From an uncultured Naasia sp. (lineage in GTDB: Bacteria; Actinomycetota; Actinomycetes; Actinomycetales; Microbacteriaceae): 64,000 bases of DNA. The translations under genes and the position numbers were made by a program. The notes beneath the pieces are model-generated. The model was not told the origin of the DNA, did no database searches, and worked only from the letters and a program-made list of their open reading frames with translations. This document shows, piece after piece, positions 9,317-18,785 of this stretch (positions are counted from its first letter, which is position 1; every line of letters begins with the position of its first letter). The DNA lies in assembly GCA_913778905.1 (NCBI GenBank), contig CAJYYA010000012.1, positions 98,233 through 162,232 of the forward strand, given 5' to 3'.

Positions 9317-9592
9317 TCAGAAGCGGAGCGAGTCGTCTTCCTCGTCGGCCTCGACGGGGTCGCTGTCGCGCGGGTCGAAGGTGTAGGTGACGTGCTGCTC
9401 TCCGCCGATCTCCTTCTCCTCGCCCTTGACGTACCAGTAGAGCGACTCGGCCCCACCGACGGCGGCGATCGAGCTGATCTCCTCATCGACCTGACCGTCG
9501 ACCAGAACGCGCGTCTCAGTGGTGCCGTCGAGAGGCCCACCGGAGAATTCGGCGAGGTACTTGGTGTTCTGCGGCTCGTTCGTGTCAGTCAT
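9317..9592 (-). CDS. Hypothetical protein
   Basis: MTDTNEPQNTKYLAEFSGGPLDGTTETRVLVDG...; coherent ORF between annotated genes; start placed at internal Met. Confidence 0.7.
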   Translation of the reverse strand: MTDTNEPQNTKYLAEFSGGPLDGTTETRVLVDGQVDEEISSIAAVGGAESLYWYVKGEEKEIGGEQHVTYTFDPRDSDPVEADEEDDSLRF

Positions 9593-9651
9593 GCGCCACA
9601 CGCTAGCGGGCCTTCGTCGACTCATCCTGGACGTCCCCTAGCCTGAGGCAC

Positions 9652-10902
9652 ATGCCGAAACGGGAACGCAACAGGGTCGTCGTCGGGGCGGTCGCGCTCC
9701 TCATCGTCGGCGCGGCGGTCTACGGGCCGGTCGCTCTGCTGGCCCCGCTCCCCACGGCCACGGCGGTTCCGCTCTCCCCCGTCGCGAGCGGCGATGGGGC
9801 GCCGGCACCCACGCTTCCGGTCGCCGGCTCCAGCGGCCTCTCCCTCGGAGTCGACGCGACCCCCGTGGCTGCCGGGAGCACGACCCCCGTGCCGATGGCC
9901 GCCGCCACCAAGCTGATCACCGCACTCGTGGTGCTCGACGCGAAACCCGTCGGCGCCGCGGACTCCGGCCCGACCATCAGCGCCACGAACGAGGACTTCC
10001 AATCCTTCGTGAACTATCAGGCCGCCGGAGTCCGCGCCGTGCGCGTCCTCGCCGGCGACTCCTGGAGCGAGCGCGAGGCCCTGCAGGCGATGGTGGTGGC
10101 GTCGAGCAACAACCACGCCGAGATGCTCGCCCGCTGGGCGTTCGGATCTATCGATGCCTACCTGGTCGCGGCGAAGTCATGGCTGGCCGCGCACGACCTG
10201 ACAGGCGTCACCGTCGCCGACACGACCGGTCTCGACCCGGCCAGCGTCGGAACCGGCTCGGATCTCGCCCGGCTCGCCGCCCTCGTACGTGCCGATCCGC
10301 TGCTCGCCGAGCTCACGAACGCGCCCCGTGACACGTCTCTGCACGGTGCCCCCGTGGAGAACACCATCGGCTATCGCGCGAGCTCCGGGGTCGTCACACT
10401 GTCGCGCAGCTACACGGACGAGGCGGGGGTCTGCGTCGTCTTCGCCTATCCCGTCGAGGTCGGCGGTACCGCCGTCACCGTCTACGGAGCGATGCTGGGC
10501 GAGCCCTCCTACGACCAGCTCGACGCCGACATGGACGCTCTGATCGCCGGTCTCCCCTCGTCGATCGTCGCGCAGGACGCGGTCGCTTCGGGATCCGCGT
10601 GGGGTCGCTACGACACCGCATGGGGCCAGAGCGCCGAGGCTGTCGCTCAGGATGCACTCTCCGTGGTGGATTGGGCGGGGTCGAGCGCCTCGGGTGCTCA
10701 GGTCGTGCTCGACCCGATCACGACGGGGCGCACCGGTCTCACGGTGGGGTCGTTGAGCGTCGTGTCCCGTGAAGGGCCGCGCACGCTTCCCCTCGTTCTG
10801 AACGGGACCATCTCCGACCCGGGCCCGTTGTGGCGACTGGTGAACCCCTCGGTCGTCGTCCCTGCGTTCATCGACATGGTCGCCGCTCGCACGTCGAAGT
10901 AG
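9652..10902 (+). CDS. D-alanyl-D-alanine carboxypeptidase-like secreted/membrane protein; SxxK Ser appears replaced by Ala
   Basis: PBP5-like fold signature (AAATKLITALVVLD, MVVASSNNHAEMLARWAFG) with N-terminal signal/anchor. Confidence 0.8.
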   Translation: MPKRERNRVVVGAVALLIVGAAVYGPVALLAPLPTATAVPLSPVASGDGAPAPTLPVAGSSGLSLGVDATPVAAGSTTPVPMAAATKLITALVVLDAKPVGAADSGPTISATNEDFQSFVNYQAAGVRAVRVLAGDSWSEREALQAMVVASSNNHAEMLARWAFGSIDAYLVAAKSWLAAHDLTGVTVADTTGLDPASVGTGSDLARLAALVRADPLLAELTNAPRDTSLHGAPVENTIGYRASSGVVTLSRSYTDEAGVCVVFAYPVEVGGTAVTVYGAMLGEPSYDQLDADMDALIAGLPSSIVAQDAVASGSAWGRYDTAWGQSAEAVAQDALSVVDWAGSSASGAQVVLDPITTGRTGLTVGSLSVVSREGPRTLPLVLNGTISDPGPLWRLVNPSVVVPAFIDMVAARTSK

Positions 10903-10914
10903 TCGAGCCGCCTC

Positions 10915-11466
10915 TCAGAGCGCGACGGTGGACCCGTCGATCACGACATCGGCGAGTTCCCTCGGCCGCTCACGTTCGGAGAACGCCTCCTCCTGGCGCG
11001 CCCAGCGCTCCCAGAACGGGGCATACGTCTCGCCGTCCCTGGTCAACGCGCGGTTTTTGCGCGACGCGTCGTCGAGTTCGAGCCATACACCGTAGGTCGC
11101 GAGGCGACGGGCCGCGCGACTCAACGCACCGCATCCTTCGATGACGAGGGGGCGTGCCGGGTCGACGACGTGACGGGTGGTCCTCTCCCCCGTGTCCCAG
11201 CTCCACCGGTGCCACTGCGAGAGAGGGATGATTTCGGTGTGGACGGCCTCCGACCCCGCTTCGAGCCCGTCCCAACCGGGGTAGACGTCATCGAGTCGAA
11301 CCAGCTCGGCACGCAGCGCCTCGGCCAACGCGGTCGCGAACGTGCTCTTCCCCGCACCGCTTCGGCCGTCGATCAGAACGATCGGGCGTTCTCCCCGAGC
11401 CGATGCCATGACCTCCGCTGCGACCCAGGTGACCGTCGACACGGGCAGGCCTTCGTCAGCGCGCAC
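10915..11466 (-). CDS. P-loop nucleoside/uridine kinase-like protein
   Basis: IVLIDGRSGAGKSTFATALAEAL; likely GTG start at 11466 overlapping the upstream ECF-T gene. Confidence 0.75.
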   Translation of the reverse strand: MRADEGLPVSTVTWVAAEVMASARGERPIVLIDGRSGAGKSTFATALAEALRAELVRLDDVYPGWDGLEAGSEAVHTEIIPLSQWHRWSWDTGERTTRHVVDPARPLVIEGCGALSRAARRLATYGVWLELDDASRKNRALTRDGETYAPFWERWARQEEAFSERERPRELADVVIDGSTVAL

Positions 11467-12253
11467 CGATGAAGTTCCAGCTTCCCGCGGCGACGGCGGC
11501 GACGGTGGCGATGACGGCGATGGCCGCTCCGAGGAGCACGAGCAACCATTCGTCCCGTCCGAAGCGGGCGGGACGCGCCCAGGTGCGGGGTCCGGATCCG
11601 CCGAAGCCGCGCGCCTCCATCGCCAGAGACAGGGTTCCCGCGCGCCGGATGGCCAGCACCAGCAGTGCGAAAGCGACCCCTCCCAGGAACCGCACGCGGC
11701 CCAGCAGCCCACCCGCGTCGGCCACGCCGCGCGCGCGCCTGGCCATCAGCAGGCTCTGCCAGTCCTCGGCGAGCAGACCGAGCAGTCGGAGGCCAGCGAG
11801 AGCGCCGAGCACGAAACGGGCGGGCAGACGCCACGTCTGCGCGAGCCCGTCGGCCAGATCCGTCGAATCGACGGTCGCGACGAGGAGGACCGCCGGCAAC
11901 CCGATCGCGAGCACGCGCAACGCCGCGGACAGCGCGAGCTGCAGCGATCCGTCGCTGACGGTCGCCAGCAGGAAGGTGCCGTAGACCCGGCCCGACACCG
12001 GGCCGTACAGGGCGATCGTGACGGCCGTGAGCGGTGCCGCCACGATCAGCACGGACGTGCGGAGGAGCAGCGAACGCCACGGCACACCCGCGAAGGGCAC
12101 CAGAAGCAGTTCGAGGACGAGGGCGGTGCCCGCCGAAACCGGATCGATGGTGACGAGCAGCGCGAGGCCGATGAGTGCGGACGCGGCGATCTTCGCGACC
12201 GGATTGATGAGATGGATGCGGCGGTCGCCGCGGACGGTCTCCAGGAAACTCAT
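11456..12253 (-). CDS. ECF transporter transmembrane component (EcfT/YkoC-like)
   Basis: CbiQ-like polytopic protein, operonic with the duplicated ATPase. Confidence 0.88.
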   Translation of the reverse strand: MSFLETVRGDRRIHLINPVAKIAASALIGLALLVTIDPVSAGTALVLELLLVPFAGVPWRSLLLRTSVLIVAAPLTAVTIALYGPVSGRVYGTFLLATVSDGSLQLALSAALRVLAIGLPAVLLVATVDSTDLADGLAQTWRLPARFVLGALAGLRLLGLLAEDWQSLLMARRARGVADAGGLLGRVRFLGGVAFALLVLAIRRAGTLSLAMEARGFGGSGPRTWARPARFGRDEWLLVLLGAAIAVIATVAAVAAGSWNFIGAR

Positions 12254-13713
12254 CTCTCTCCCCCCGCGTGAGACGACGGGGTGGTGAGCCGGAGCTCGAC
12301 GTCGCAGAGCGCATCGACGACCTCCCGGTCGTGCGTCACCGCCACGATGCTGCGGCCGGCTGTCAGTTGCTCTCGGAGCAGTCGGACGAGCTCGCCCCAG
12401 GTGCGGGCGTCCTGCCCGAATGTGGGCTCGTCGAGGACGATGAGGCTCGGAGACGCGGTCAAGACGGTCGCGACGGACAGTCTCCGCTTCTCTCCTCCGG
12501 AGAGAGAGAACGGATGCGCCCGCAGAAGGTGAGTGAGACCGAGTCGTTCGGCGAATCCCTCGGCGATACGCGCCGCTGCGGTCGTGTCGGCGCCGAGCGC
12601 ACGGGGTCCGAGCTCGAGCTCCTGCCGGACGGACGGCGCGAGGAACTGGTGCTCCGGCGACTGGAACACCGTGCCGATGCGGTCGAGCAGCTGACGTGAA
12701 CGCCAGGCGTGGGGTGAGGGCCCGGCGCCCCGACGCAGGGATTTCCCCGCCACGAGCTCGCCCGCGGCGGGGGGAAGCAATCCCGCGATCGTGAGCGCCG
12801 TGGTGGACTTGCCCGCACCGTTCGGACCCGTGATCGCCATGGCGGACCCGGCGCTCAGCGTGAACCCGAGTCCCGTCGCGGCGAACGGCTTACGGCGTCG
12901 GCCGACGCTCAACGAGCGCGCGGTCATGAGCGGATCGGCCTCGACTCGAGGGGGCGCCGGCATGGTCACGGGAGGGGGCGGGGCCGTCAAGTCCAGCGGC
13001 GGGAGCCAGACACCTGCGGCGGCGAGCCGCTCGCGTTCCGCGCCGAGGACGGTGTCCGGCCGTCCGTCGGCGAGGACTCCGTCGCTTCCGAGCACCACGA
13101 TGCGGTCGACCGCGTGCCACCACGTGGAGACGCGGTGCTCGATGACGACGAGAGTCCGGCCGTCGAGCGATCCGAGAACGGCGTCTCGGAGCTGCACGAC
13201 GCCGTCGGGGTCCAGATTGGCGGTGGGTTCGTCGAGCAGAAGCAGTCCCGGCTGCATGGCGAGGACGCCCGCGAGCGCGAGGCGCTGCTTCTGACCGCCT
13301 GAGAGCGCGGACGTGGAGTGGTCGAGCGGGATGCCACCGAGTCCGACGCGGTCGAGAGCGGCGGGCACGGCCGTCCGTATCTCGCTCGGATCGACGGCGA
13401 GGTTCTCGAGGCCGAAGGCGACGTCGTCCCCCACCCGGGCGAGGACGGCCTGGTTCTCGGGATCTTGCAGGACGAGGCCGATGCGCGCGCGCATGGTGTC
13501 GGACGGGCGTCCGTCGACGAGGATCTCTCCCCTCGACTCCCCCTCCTCACCGCCGCCGAGCAGCCCCGCGATGCCGTGAAGGAGAGTCGACTTCCCCGCC
13601 CCCGACGCGCCAAGGAGGAGGACCCGTTCGCCGGGCTCGATGGCGAGGTCGATCCTTTCCACCGCCCAGGCACGGCGGGAGGCGTGCCGCCACCCCCACC
13701 CGCGGACATCCAC
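12250..13713 (-). CDS. ECF transporter fused double ATPase (YkoD-like)
   Basis: Two Walker A (GASGAGKST, GPNGAGKST) and two signature motifs (LSGGQKQRLALAGVL, LSGGEKRRLSVATVL). Confidence 0.93.
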   Translation of the reverse strand: MDVRGWGWRHASRRAWAVERIDLAIEPGERVLLLGASGAGKSTLLHGIAGLLGGGEEGESRGEILVDGRPSDTMRARIGLVLQDPENQAVLARVGDDVAFGLENLAVDPSEIRTAVPAALDRVGLGGIPLDHSTSALSGGQKQRLALAGVLAMQPGLLLLDEPTANLDPDGVVQLRDAVLGSLDGRTLVVIEHRVSTWWHAVDRIVVLGSDGVLADGRPDTVLGAERERLAAAGVWLPPLDLTAPPPPVTMPAPPRVEADPLMTARSLSVGRRRKPFAATGLGFTLSAGSAMAITGPNGAGKSTTALTIAGLLPPAAGELVAGKSLRRGAGPSPHAWRSRQLLDRIGTVFQSPEHQFLAPSVRQELELGPRALGADTTAAARIAEGFAERLGLTHLLRAHPFSLSGGEKRRLSVATVLTASPSLIVLDEPTFGQDARTWGELVRLLREQLTAGRSIVAVTHDREVVDALCDVELRLTTPSSHAGGER

Positions 13714-13739
13714 GCGGGCGGGGGTGGGACGCGCGATGC

Positions 13740-14390
13740 TCAGACCAGCTCGCTGTGCTGACGACCGGCCGCGAAGCGCGACAGGGCGCCCGTCTTGGCG
13801 AGCGCTCGGACGAGCAGCCAGGCGATGACGCCGGCTGCCGCGCCGGTGACGATCGAGCTAACCGTGTAGATGACCGCGAACTCGGCGGTGAGAGCGGTGG
13901 CGTACCAGACGACCAGGTCGTTGACGGCCATCGCGACACCGGCGCCGATGCCCGCGAGCACAGCGACGGTCACGTTGAAGCGGCGGTAGAGGAAGAGGGC
14001 GATGACGATCTCGGCTCCGAGGCCCTGCACGAGGCCTGCCTCGATGGTCCACCATCCCCACTCGTTGGGGACGATGAGGACCGAGACGATGGCTGCGATG
14101 GTCTCGGTGTAGAGCGCGGCCCCCGGCTTGCGGATCACCAGCGCACCGAGGACGGCGGGGATGAGCCAGACGCCGGCCATGAGGGCGGACAGTCCGGGCG
14201 CGAGAGCGCCGACCGCATCGCGGAGCGGGGTGCCGGCGGTGTTCCAGAGGATGAAGACGAGTCCGAGGGCGACGCCCAGGACGCTGGCGGTGACGATATC
14301 GACGACGCGCCAACGGAAGGGCGAGGCGGCCGCGACGGCCCCTCCCTCTGCTGACGGTCGGGCGGTTGCAGTCTTGTCGGTTGCGGTCAC
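13740..14390 (-). CDS. ECF transporter S component, YkoE-like thiamine-precursor transporter
   Basis: Polytopic protein directly downstream of a TPP riboswitch and upstream of EcfA/T; GTG start at VTATDKTAT. Confidence 0.88.
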   Translation of the reverse strand: MTATDKTATARPSAEGGAVAAASPFRWRVVDIVTASVLGVALGLVFILWNTAGTPLRDAVGALAPGLSALMAGVWLIPAVLGALVIRKPGAALYTETIAAIVSVLIVPNEWGWWTIEAGLVQGLGAEIVIALFLYRRFNVTVAVLAGIGAGVAMAVNDLVVWYATALTAEFAVIYTVSSIVTGAAAGVIAWLLVRALAKTGALSRFAAGRQHSELV

Positions 14391-14443
14391 GAAGATCGTG
14401 CCCCTTTCGAAGAGATCGATTGGTAGGGCACGGGATTGATGAA

Positions 14444-14545
14444 AGTTGCCTCCCTGCGCTGGCATGATCCAGATCAGGTTCGACGGTCGAAGCTTGGAGA
14501 AGCTTCCTCTCAGCCCGGCATACCGGACTCCCGTGTTCGCGTCCG
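14444..14545 (-). promoter_or_regulatory. TPP (thiamine pyrophosphate) riboswitch
   Basis: Minus strand ACGGGAGTCCGG...CCGGGCTGAGAGGAAGC...CGACCGTCGAACCTGATCTGGATCATGCCAGCGCAGGGAGGCAAC; the CTGAGA and ACCTGATCTGGATCATGCCAGCG cores are present. Confidence 0.96.
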
Positions 14546-14559
14546 AGACTACACGGCCG

Positions 14560-15360
14560 TCAATGCCGGGTCTGCTCCGATCCGGAGAGGCGCTGGGCGA
14601 GATAGATGGGCACCACCGAGACGACGACGAGGACGACCGCGATGACGGCCACGATCGGGGCCTGGTTGGGGCGGAACATGTTGTCGAGGATGAAGATGGG
14701 CAGGGTCGTCACGCCCGATCCCGCCGTGAAGGTCGTGACGATGATCTCGTCGAAGCTCAACGCGAATGCGAGCAGTCCGCCGGCGAGGAGCGCCGAGCGC
14801 AGCTGCGGGAACGTGACGAGGCGGAAGGTGGTCCAGACTCCCGCCCCGAGATCCGCCGACGCCTCCTCGAGCGATGTCCCCATGCGACGCAGGCGGGCGA
14901 TCACGTTGTTGAAGACCGTCACGATGCAGAAGGTGGCGTGGGCGATGATGACGGTCCAGATCGACAGCGGGACGCCGGCGATGGTGCGGAAGAAGTTGTT
15001 GAGCGCGATACCGGTGATGATGCCCGGCAGTGCGATGGGCAGGATCACGAGCAACGACACCGTCTCGCGACCGAAGAACGAGAAGCGTTGCAGCGCGAAC
15101 GAGATGAGAGTGCCGAGCAGCAGAGCGACCACCGTCGAGGCGCAGGCGACGAGCACACTCGTGGCGACGGCCTGACGCGCGCCCTCGCTCTCGAACGCCT
15201 TGACCCACCACTCGAGGGTGAACCCGGGAGGCGGCCAGGTCAGCGACGTCGACGTCGAGAAGGAGTTGACCAGTACGACGAGGAGCGGCAGATAGACCAC
15301 CAGCAGGATCGCCCCGGTGACGACCGCGAGAGTCGTGCGCGAAAGAGTCGAGAGGCGCAT
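14560..15360 (-). CDS. ABC transporter permease (spermidine/putrescine PotC-like)
   Basis: MRLSTLSRTTLAVVTGAILLVVYLPLLVVL...EEASADLGAGVWTTFRLVTFPQLRSALLAG (EAA loop). Confidence 0.9.
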   Translation of the reverse strand: MRLSTLSRTTLAVVTGAILLVVYLPLLVVLVNSFSTSTSLTWPPPGFTLEWWVKAFESEGARQAVATSVLVACASTVVALLLGTLISFALQRFSFFGRETVSLLVILPIALPGIITGIALNNFFRTIAGVPLSIWTVIIAHATFCIVTVFNNVIARLRRMGTSLEEASADLGAGVWTTFRLVTFPQLRSALLAGGLLAFALSFDEIIVTTFTAGSGVTTLPIFILDNMFRPNQAPIVAVIAVVLVVVSVVPIYLAQRLSGSEQTRH

Positions 15361-15368
15361 GTCGGCTC

Positions 15369-16292
15369 CTAGAGGTTGTCGAGGGCACCCGTGCGCCGCA
15401 CGAGGGCCAGATAGCCGAAGATGATGACGATCGGGATGAGGGCGATCGCGGCCGCGAGCGGCAGGTTGTTGGCGGCGCCGACGTTCGTGTAGACGAGGTT
15501 GCCGAGCATCTGGTTGGCCCCGCCCACGATGTTGACCGTGATGTAGTCGCCGAGCGACAGCGAGAAGCTGAAGATCGTGCCCGCCACGATCGAGGGGAAG
15601 ATGAGCGGAAGCACCACCGAGCGGAACGTACGGCCCGGTTTGCCACCCAGGTCGGACGACGCCTCGAGGAGCGAATCGGGCACGCGTTCGAGACCCGCGT
15701 AGATCGGCAGGATGACATAGGGCAGCCACAGATAGGACAGCGTCACCACGGTGGCCGCGAGGCCGTAACCGGGGGTGTGCCCACCGAACGGCGACACGAG
15801 CCACTCGAGGATCCCCTCCTGCGACAGGACGGAACGCCACGCGTAGGCCTTCACCAGGTAGCTCGCCCAGAGTGGCATCAATACGGCGATGAGCAGGATG
15901 CGCTGCATCCGTGGAGTCGCCACCTTCGCCATGTAGAAGGCGATGGGGAGCGCGAGCGCGACGTCGATGACCGTGACCGCGAGCGCGATCCCGAGGGTGC
16001 GGAGGGTGACGGTCTGATAGAGCGACCCCGTGACGACCTGGACGATGTTGTCGAAGGTCCACTCGGTGCGGACCTGTCCCGTGAAGCTGTCGACGCTCCA
16101 CAGGGCCGTGACGAGCAGCAGGGCCAGGGCCACGATGTAGACGACGCCCAGCCAGAAGAGCGGAGCGGTGAGCAGCAGCCCGAGACGAACACGGGGGTGA
16201 GTCGCCAGGAAAGCGGATGAGCGGCGTGCGGCCGTGCGTCGCGGCGCCGGAACCGGCCGGGTGACGCCGGGCGGGGTCGTCGTCGTGGTCAT
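15369..16292 (-). CDS. ABC transporter permease (PotB-like)
   Basis: Start MTTTTTPPGVTRPV at 16292; ...LLEASSDLGGKPGRTFRSVVLPLIFPSIVAG EAA loop. Confidence 0.9.
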   Translation of the reverse strand: MTTTTTPPGVTRPVPAPRRTAARRSSAFLATHPRVRLGLLLTAPLFWLGVVYIVALALLLVTALWSVDSFTGQVRTEWTFDNIVQVVTGSLYQTVTLRTLGIALAVTVIDVALALPIAFYMAKVATPRMQRILLIAVLMPLWASYLVKAYAWRSVLSQEGILEWLVSPFGGHTPGYGLAATVVTLSYLWLPYVILPIYAGLERVPDSLLEASSDLGGKPGRTFRSVVLPLIFPSIVAGTIFSFSLSLGDYITVNIVGGANQMLGNLVYTNVGAANNLPLAAAIALIPIVIIFGYLALVRRTGALDNL

Positions 16293-16331
16293 GGTGTCCT
16301 TCTGCGGATCGGGAAGCGAAAGCGGAGGGGC

Positions 16332-16363
16332 GCGGGGCCCGGACTCAAACGCCCGGGCCCCGC
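16332..16363. terminator. Strong GC hairpin between the substrate-binding protein and permease genes
   Basis: GCGGGGCCCGG (16332-16342) and CCGGGCCCCGC (16353-16363), perfect 11-bp stem. Confidence 0.6.
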
Positions 16364-16368
16364 TCACG

Positions 16369-17550
16369 TCAGCCCTTGATCTCCTGCCAGGCAGCGGTCC
16401 ACTTCGAGTAGTCGACGCACTGCACGTCCGTGCGACCGTCGACGCAGTCGGCGATGGGGGTCGTCCAGTACCAGATCTTCGACGCGTAGTCGGCGTCACC
16501 GGCGTGGTACGCCTCGCAGTCGTCGCGGAAGTCGCACGCCTTCTGGCTGGACGGGGCCTCTCCGAAGTAGGCGGTCGCCTGCGCGTTGGTCTCGGGGCTC
16601 GCGATCCAGTCGAGCCATGCGTAGGCGCAGTTGGGGCTCTTCGCCTTGGACGAGATCATCCAGGTGTCGGACCACCCCGTGACGCCCTCCTTCGGCAGGG
16701 TGACCGCCGTGGGCGCCCCCTCGCCCGCGAGCGAGTTCTGGATCACCTGCCAGGTCGTCCCGACAACCGAGTCGCCGGAGGTGAACGACTGGATCTCCTT
16801 CAGGTAGTCCGACCAGTACTCGCCGACATTCGCGCGCTGCGCCTTCAGCAGATCGACCGCGGCCTGGAACTGCGTCTCGTCGAGCGCGTAGGGGTTGGTG
16901 ATGCCGAGGTCGGGCTGGTGGGTCATGAGATAGACAGCGGCATCGGCGATGTAGATGGGCGAGTCGTACGCCGTCACCTTCCCTGCGTTCTCGCCGGCCT
17001 TGTCGAAGACGACGTCCCAGGATGTGGGCGCCTGCGGGAACTTCTCGGTGTTGTACATGAGGAGGTTCGCGCCGTAGCCGTGCGGAACGCCGTACGACTT
17101 GCCGTCGACCGAGTTCCACTCTTTGTCCTTGAGGAAGTCGTAGACGCCGGCGTAGTTCGGGATGAGATCGGTGTTGACGGGTGCGACGTCGCCCGACGCG
17201 ATGAGGCGCAGGGTCGCGTCTCCCGACGCCGCCATGACGTCGTACTCCCCCGTCTTCATGAGGTTGACGGCCTCGTCGGAGGTGCCGTAGGTCTTGGCGT
17301 CGACCGTGCAGCCGGTCTTCTCTTCGAAGCCCGATACCCAGTCGACCGTCGGGTCGTTGCTGCCGTCCTCGACGTAGCCGGGCCAGGCGAGGATCGAAAC
17401 GGTCTTCTCCATCTCGCCGAGCTGGGTGGCCTCTTGTGCTGCCCCTCCCCCCGATGCGCCGGCGGTGCCGCAGGCGGAGAGCAGGAGGACGGATCCGACC
17501 GCGACGGACGCGATCATCGCGGCGCGGGCGCCACGGGTGAGGGTGATCAT
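16369..17550 (-). CDS. Extracellular substrate-binding protein (PotD-like, lipoprotein)
   Basis: Signal with lipobox LLLSACG; polyamine-type periplasmic binding protein sequence; operon context. Confidence 0.9.
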   Translation of the reverse strand: MITLTRGARAAMIASVAVGSVLLLSACGTAGASGGGAAQEATQLGEMEKTVSILAWPGYVEDGSNDPTVDWVSGFEEKTGCTVDAKTYGTSDEAVNLMKTGEYDVMAASGDATLRLIASGDVAPVNTDLIPNYAGVYDFLKDKEWNSVDGKSYGVPHGYGANLLMYNTEKFPQAPTSWDVVFDKAGENAGKVTAYDSPIYIADAAVYLMTHQPDLGITNPYALDETQFQAAVDLLKAQRANVGEYWSDYLKEIQSFTSGDSVVGTTWQVIQNSLAGEGAPTAVTLPKEGVTGWSDTWMISSKAKSPNCAYAWLDWIASPETNAQATAYFGEAPSSQKACDFRDDCEAYHAGDADYASKIWYWTTPIADCVDGRTDVQCVDYSKWTAAWQEIKG

Positions 17551-17607
17551 GATGTTCCTCTCGATGTGCTGTGTGATCGATCTGGTGGGGAAGGAAACGG
17601 ATGAGGG

Positions 17608-18639
17608 TCAGGCGCCCGGCGGGATGAGGGCGACCACGTCGTCCTCGTGCCAGCTGACGTGCACGCGCCCGCCGCGCTCCTGGTCGGCGATCCGGGAACG
17701 GTCGTTGCGCTCGAGAACGGTGACGCGGGGTCCGGCATCGAGGTCGATCACCTGGCGGATGCCGCTACCGACGTAGATCGACTCGACGAGGCTCCCGCTG
17801 GCGCTGCGCATCTGCGCGCCGCTCGGCGGCTCGGCGCTGACGGTGAGCTTCTCGGGCCGGATGGAGTGCTCACCCCGCCGTCCGATGAGGGACTCGGACA
17901 GGTCGGCGTCGAACAGGTTCGAGGTGCCGACGAAGTCTGCGACGAACCGTGAGGCGGGGCGCTCGTACAGGTCGCGAGGCGTGCCGAGCTGCTCGATCCG
18001 ACCGTCGTGGAAGACGGCGATCCGGTCGGACATCGTCAGCGCCTCCTCCTGGTCGTGCGTGACGAAGATGAAGGTGATGCCGAGGTCGCGCTGGATCTGC
18101 TTGAGCTCGACCTGCATCTGCTCGCGCAGCTTCAGGTCGAGTGCGCCGAGCGGTTCGTCGAGCAGCAGCACCTTCGGTTCGACGACGGTCGCCCTCGCGA
18201 GCGCCACGCGCTGGCGCTGACCCCCTGACAGCTGGCTCGGCTTCCTCCCGGCGAACTGGTCGAGCCGCACCGCGGCGAGAGCGCGCATGGCGCGGTCGCG
18301 ACGCTCGGTGCGCGGCACGCCTCGCACCCGGAGTCCGTAGGCGACGTTGTCGAGAACGCTCATGTGGGGGAAGAGCGCGTAGTCCTGGAAGACGGTGTTG
18401 ACGTCCCGGTCGAACGGCGCCTTCCCCGTCACGTCCTGCCCGAAGAGCTCGACGGTTCCGCCGGTGGGTTGCTCGAAACCGGCGATGAGTCGTAGGACCG
18501 TGGTCTTGCCCGACCCGGACGGCCCCAGCATCGAGAAGAACTCGCCGGCGGCGATCTCCAGATCGACGTGGTCCACCGCTGTCGTGGACCCGAATTGCTT
18601 GGTGAGACCGGTCACGCGGATGGCGGGGATAACGCTCAT
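17608..18639 (-). CDS. ABC transporter ATP-binding protein (PotA-like)
   Basis: GPSGSGKTTVLRLIAGFEQP, LSGGQRQRVALARATVVEPKVLLLDEPLGALD, C-terminal TOBE-like region. Confidence 0.93.
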   Translation of the reverse strand: MSVIPAIRVTGLTKQFGSTTAVDHVDLEIAAGEFFSMLGPSGSGKTTVLRLIAGFEQPTGGTVELFGQDVTGKAPFDRDVNTVFQDYALFPHMSVLDNVAYGLRVRGVPRTERRDRAMRALAAVRLDQFAGRKPSQLSGGQRQRVALARATVVEPKVLLLDEPLGALDLKLREQMQVELKQIQRDLGITFIFVTHDQEEALTMSDRIAVFHDGRIEQLGTPRDLYERPASRFVADFVGTSNLFDADLSESLIGRRGEHSIRPEKLTVSAEPPSGAQMRSASGSLVESIYVGSGIRQVIDLDAGPRVTVLERNDRSRIADQERGGRVHVSWHEDDVVALIPPGA

Positions 18640-18672
18640 GTAACGACTCCTTCGACGTCGGGTGAACTAAAT

Positions 18673-18688
18673 CATATGGATCCATATG
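18673..18688. promoter_or_regulatory. Candidate GntR operator between divergent potA-like and GntR genes
   Basis: CATATGGATCCATATG, a perfect 16-nt AT-rich palindrome in a GC-rich context. Confidence 0.6.
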
Positions 18689-18785
18689 TCTGCAAGAGGA
18701 CGATCGTGTTACGGTCGTGTCACACGTCGGGACCTCCATCGGAGGCGCTCGCCGAGCGGACTCGTCACTCACCATCCGGAGCCCC

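Noticed and set aside
9115-9390. Short ORFs with RYAALRGRYSTTGE-type repeats
   Set aside because: Translation of the intergenic repeat cluster, not a repeat protein.
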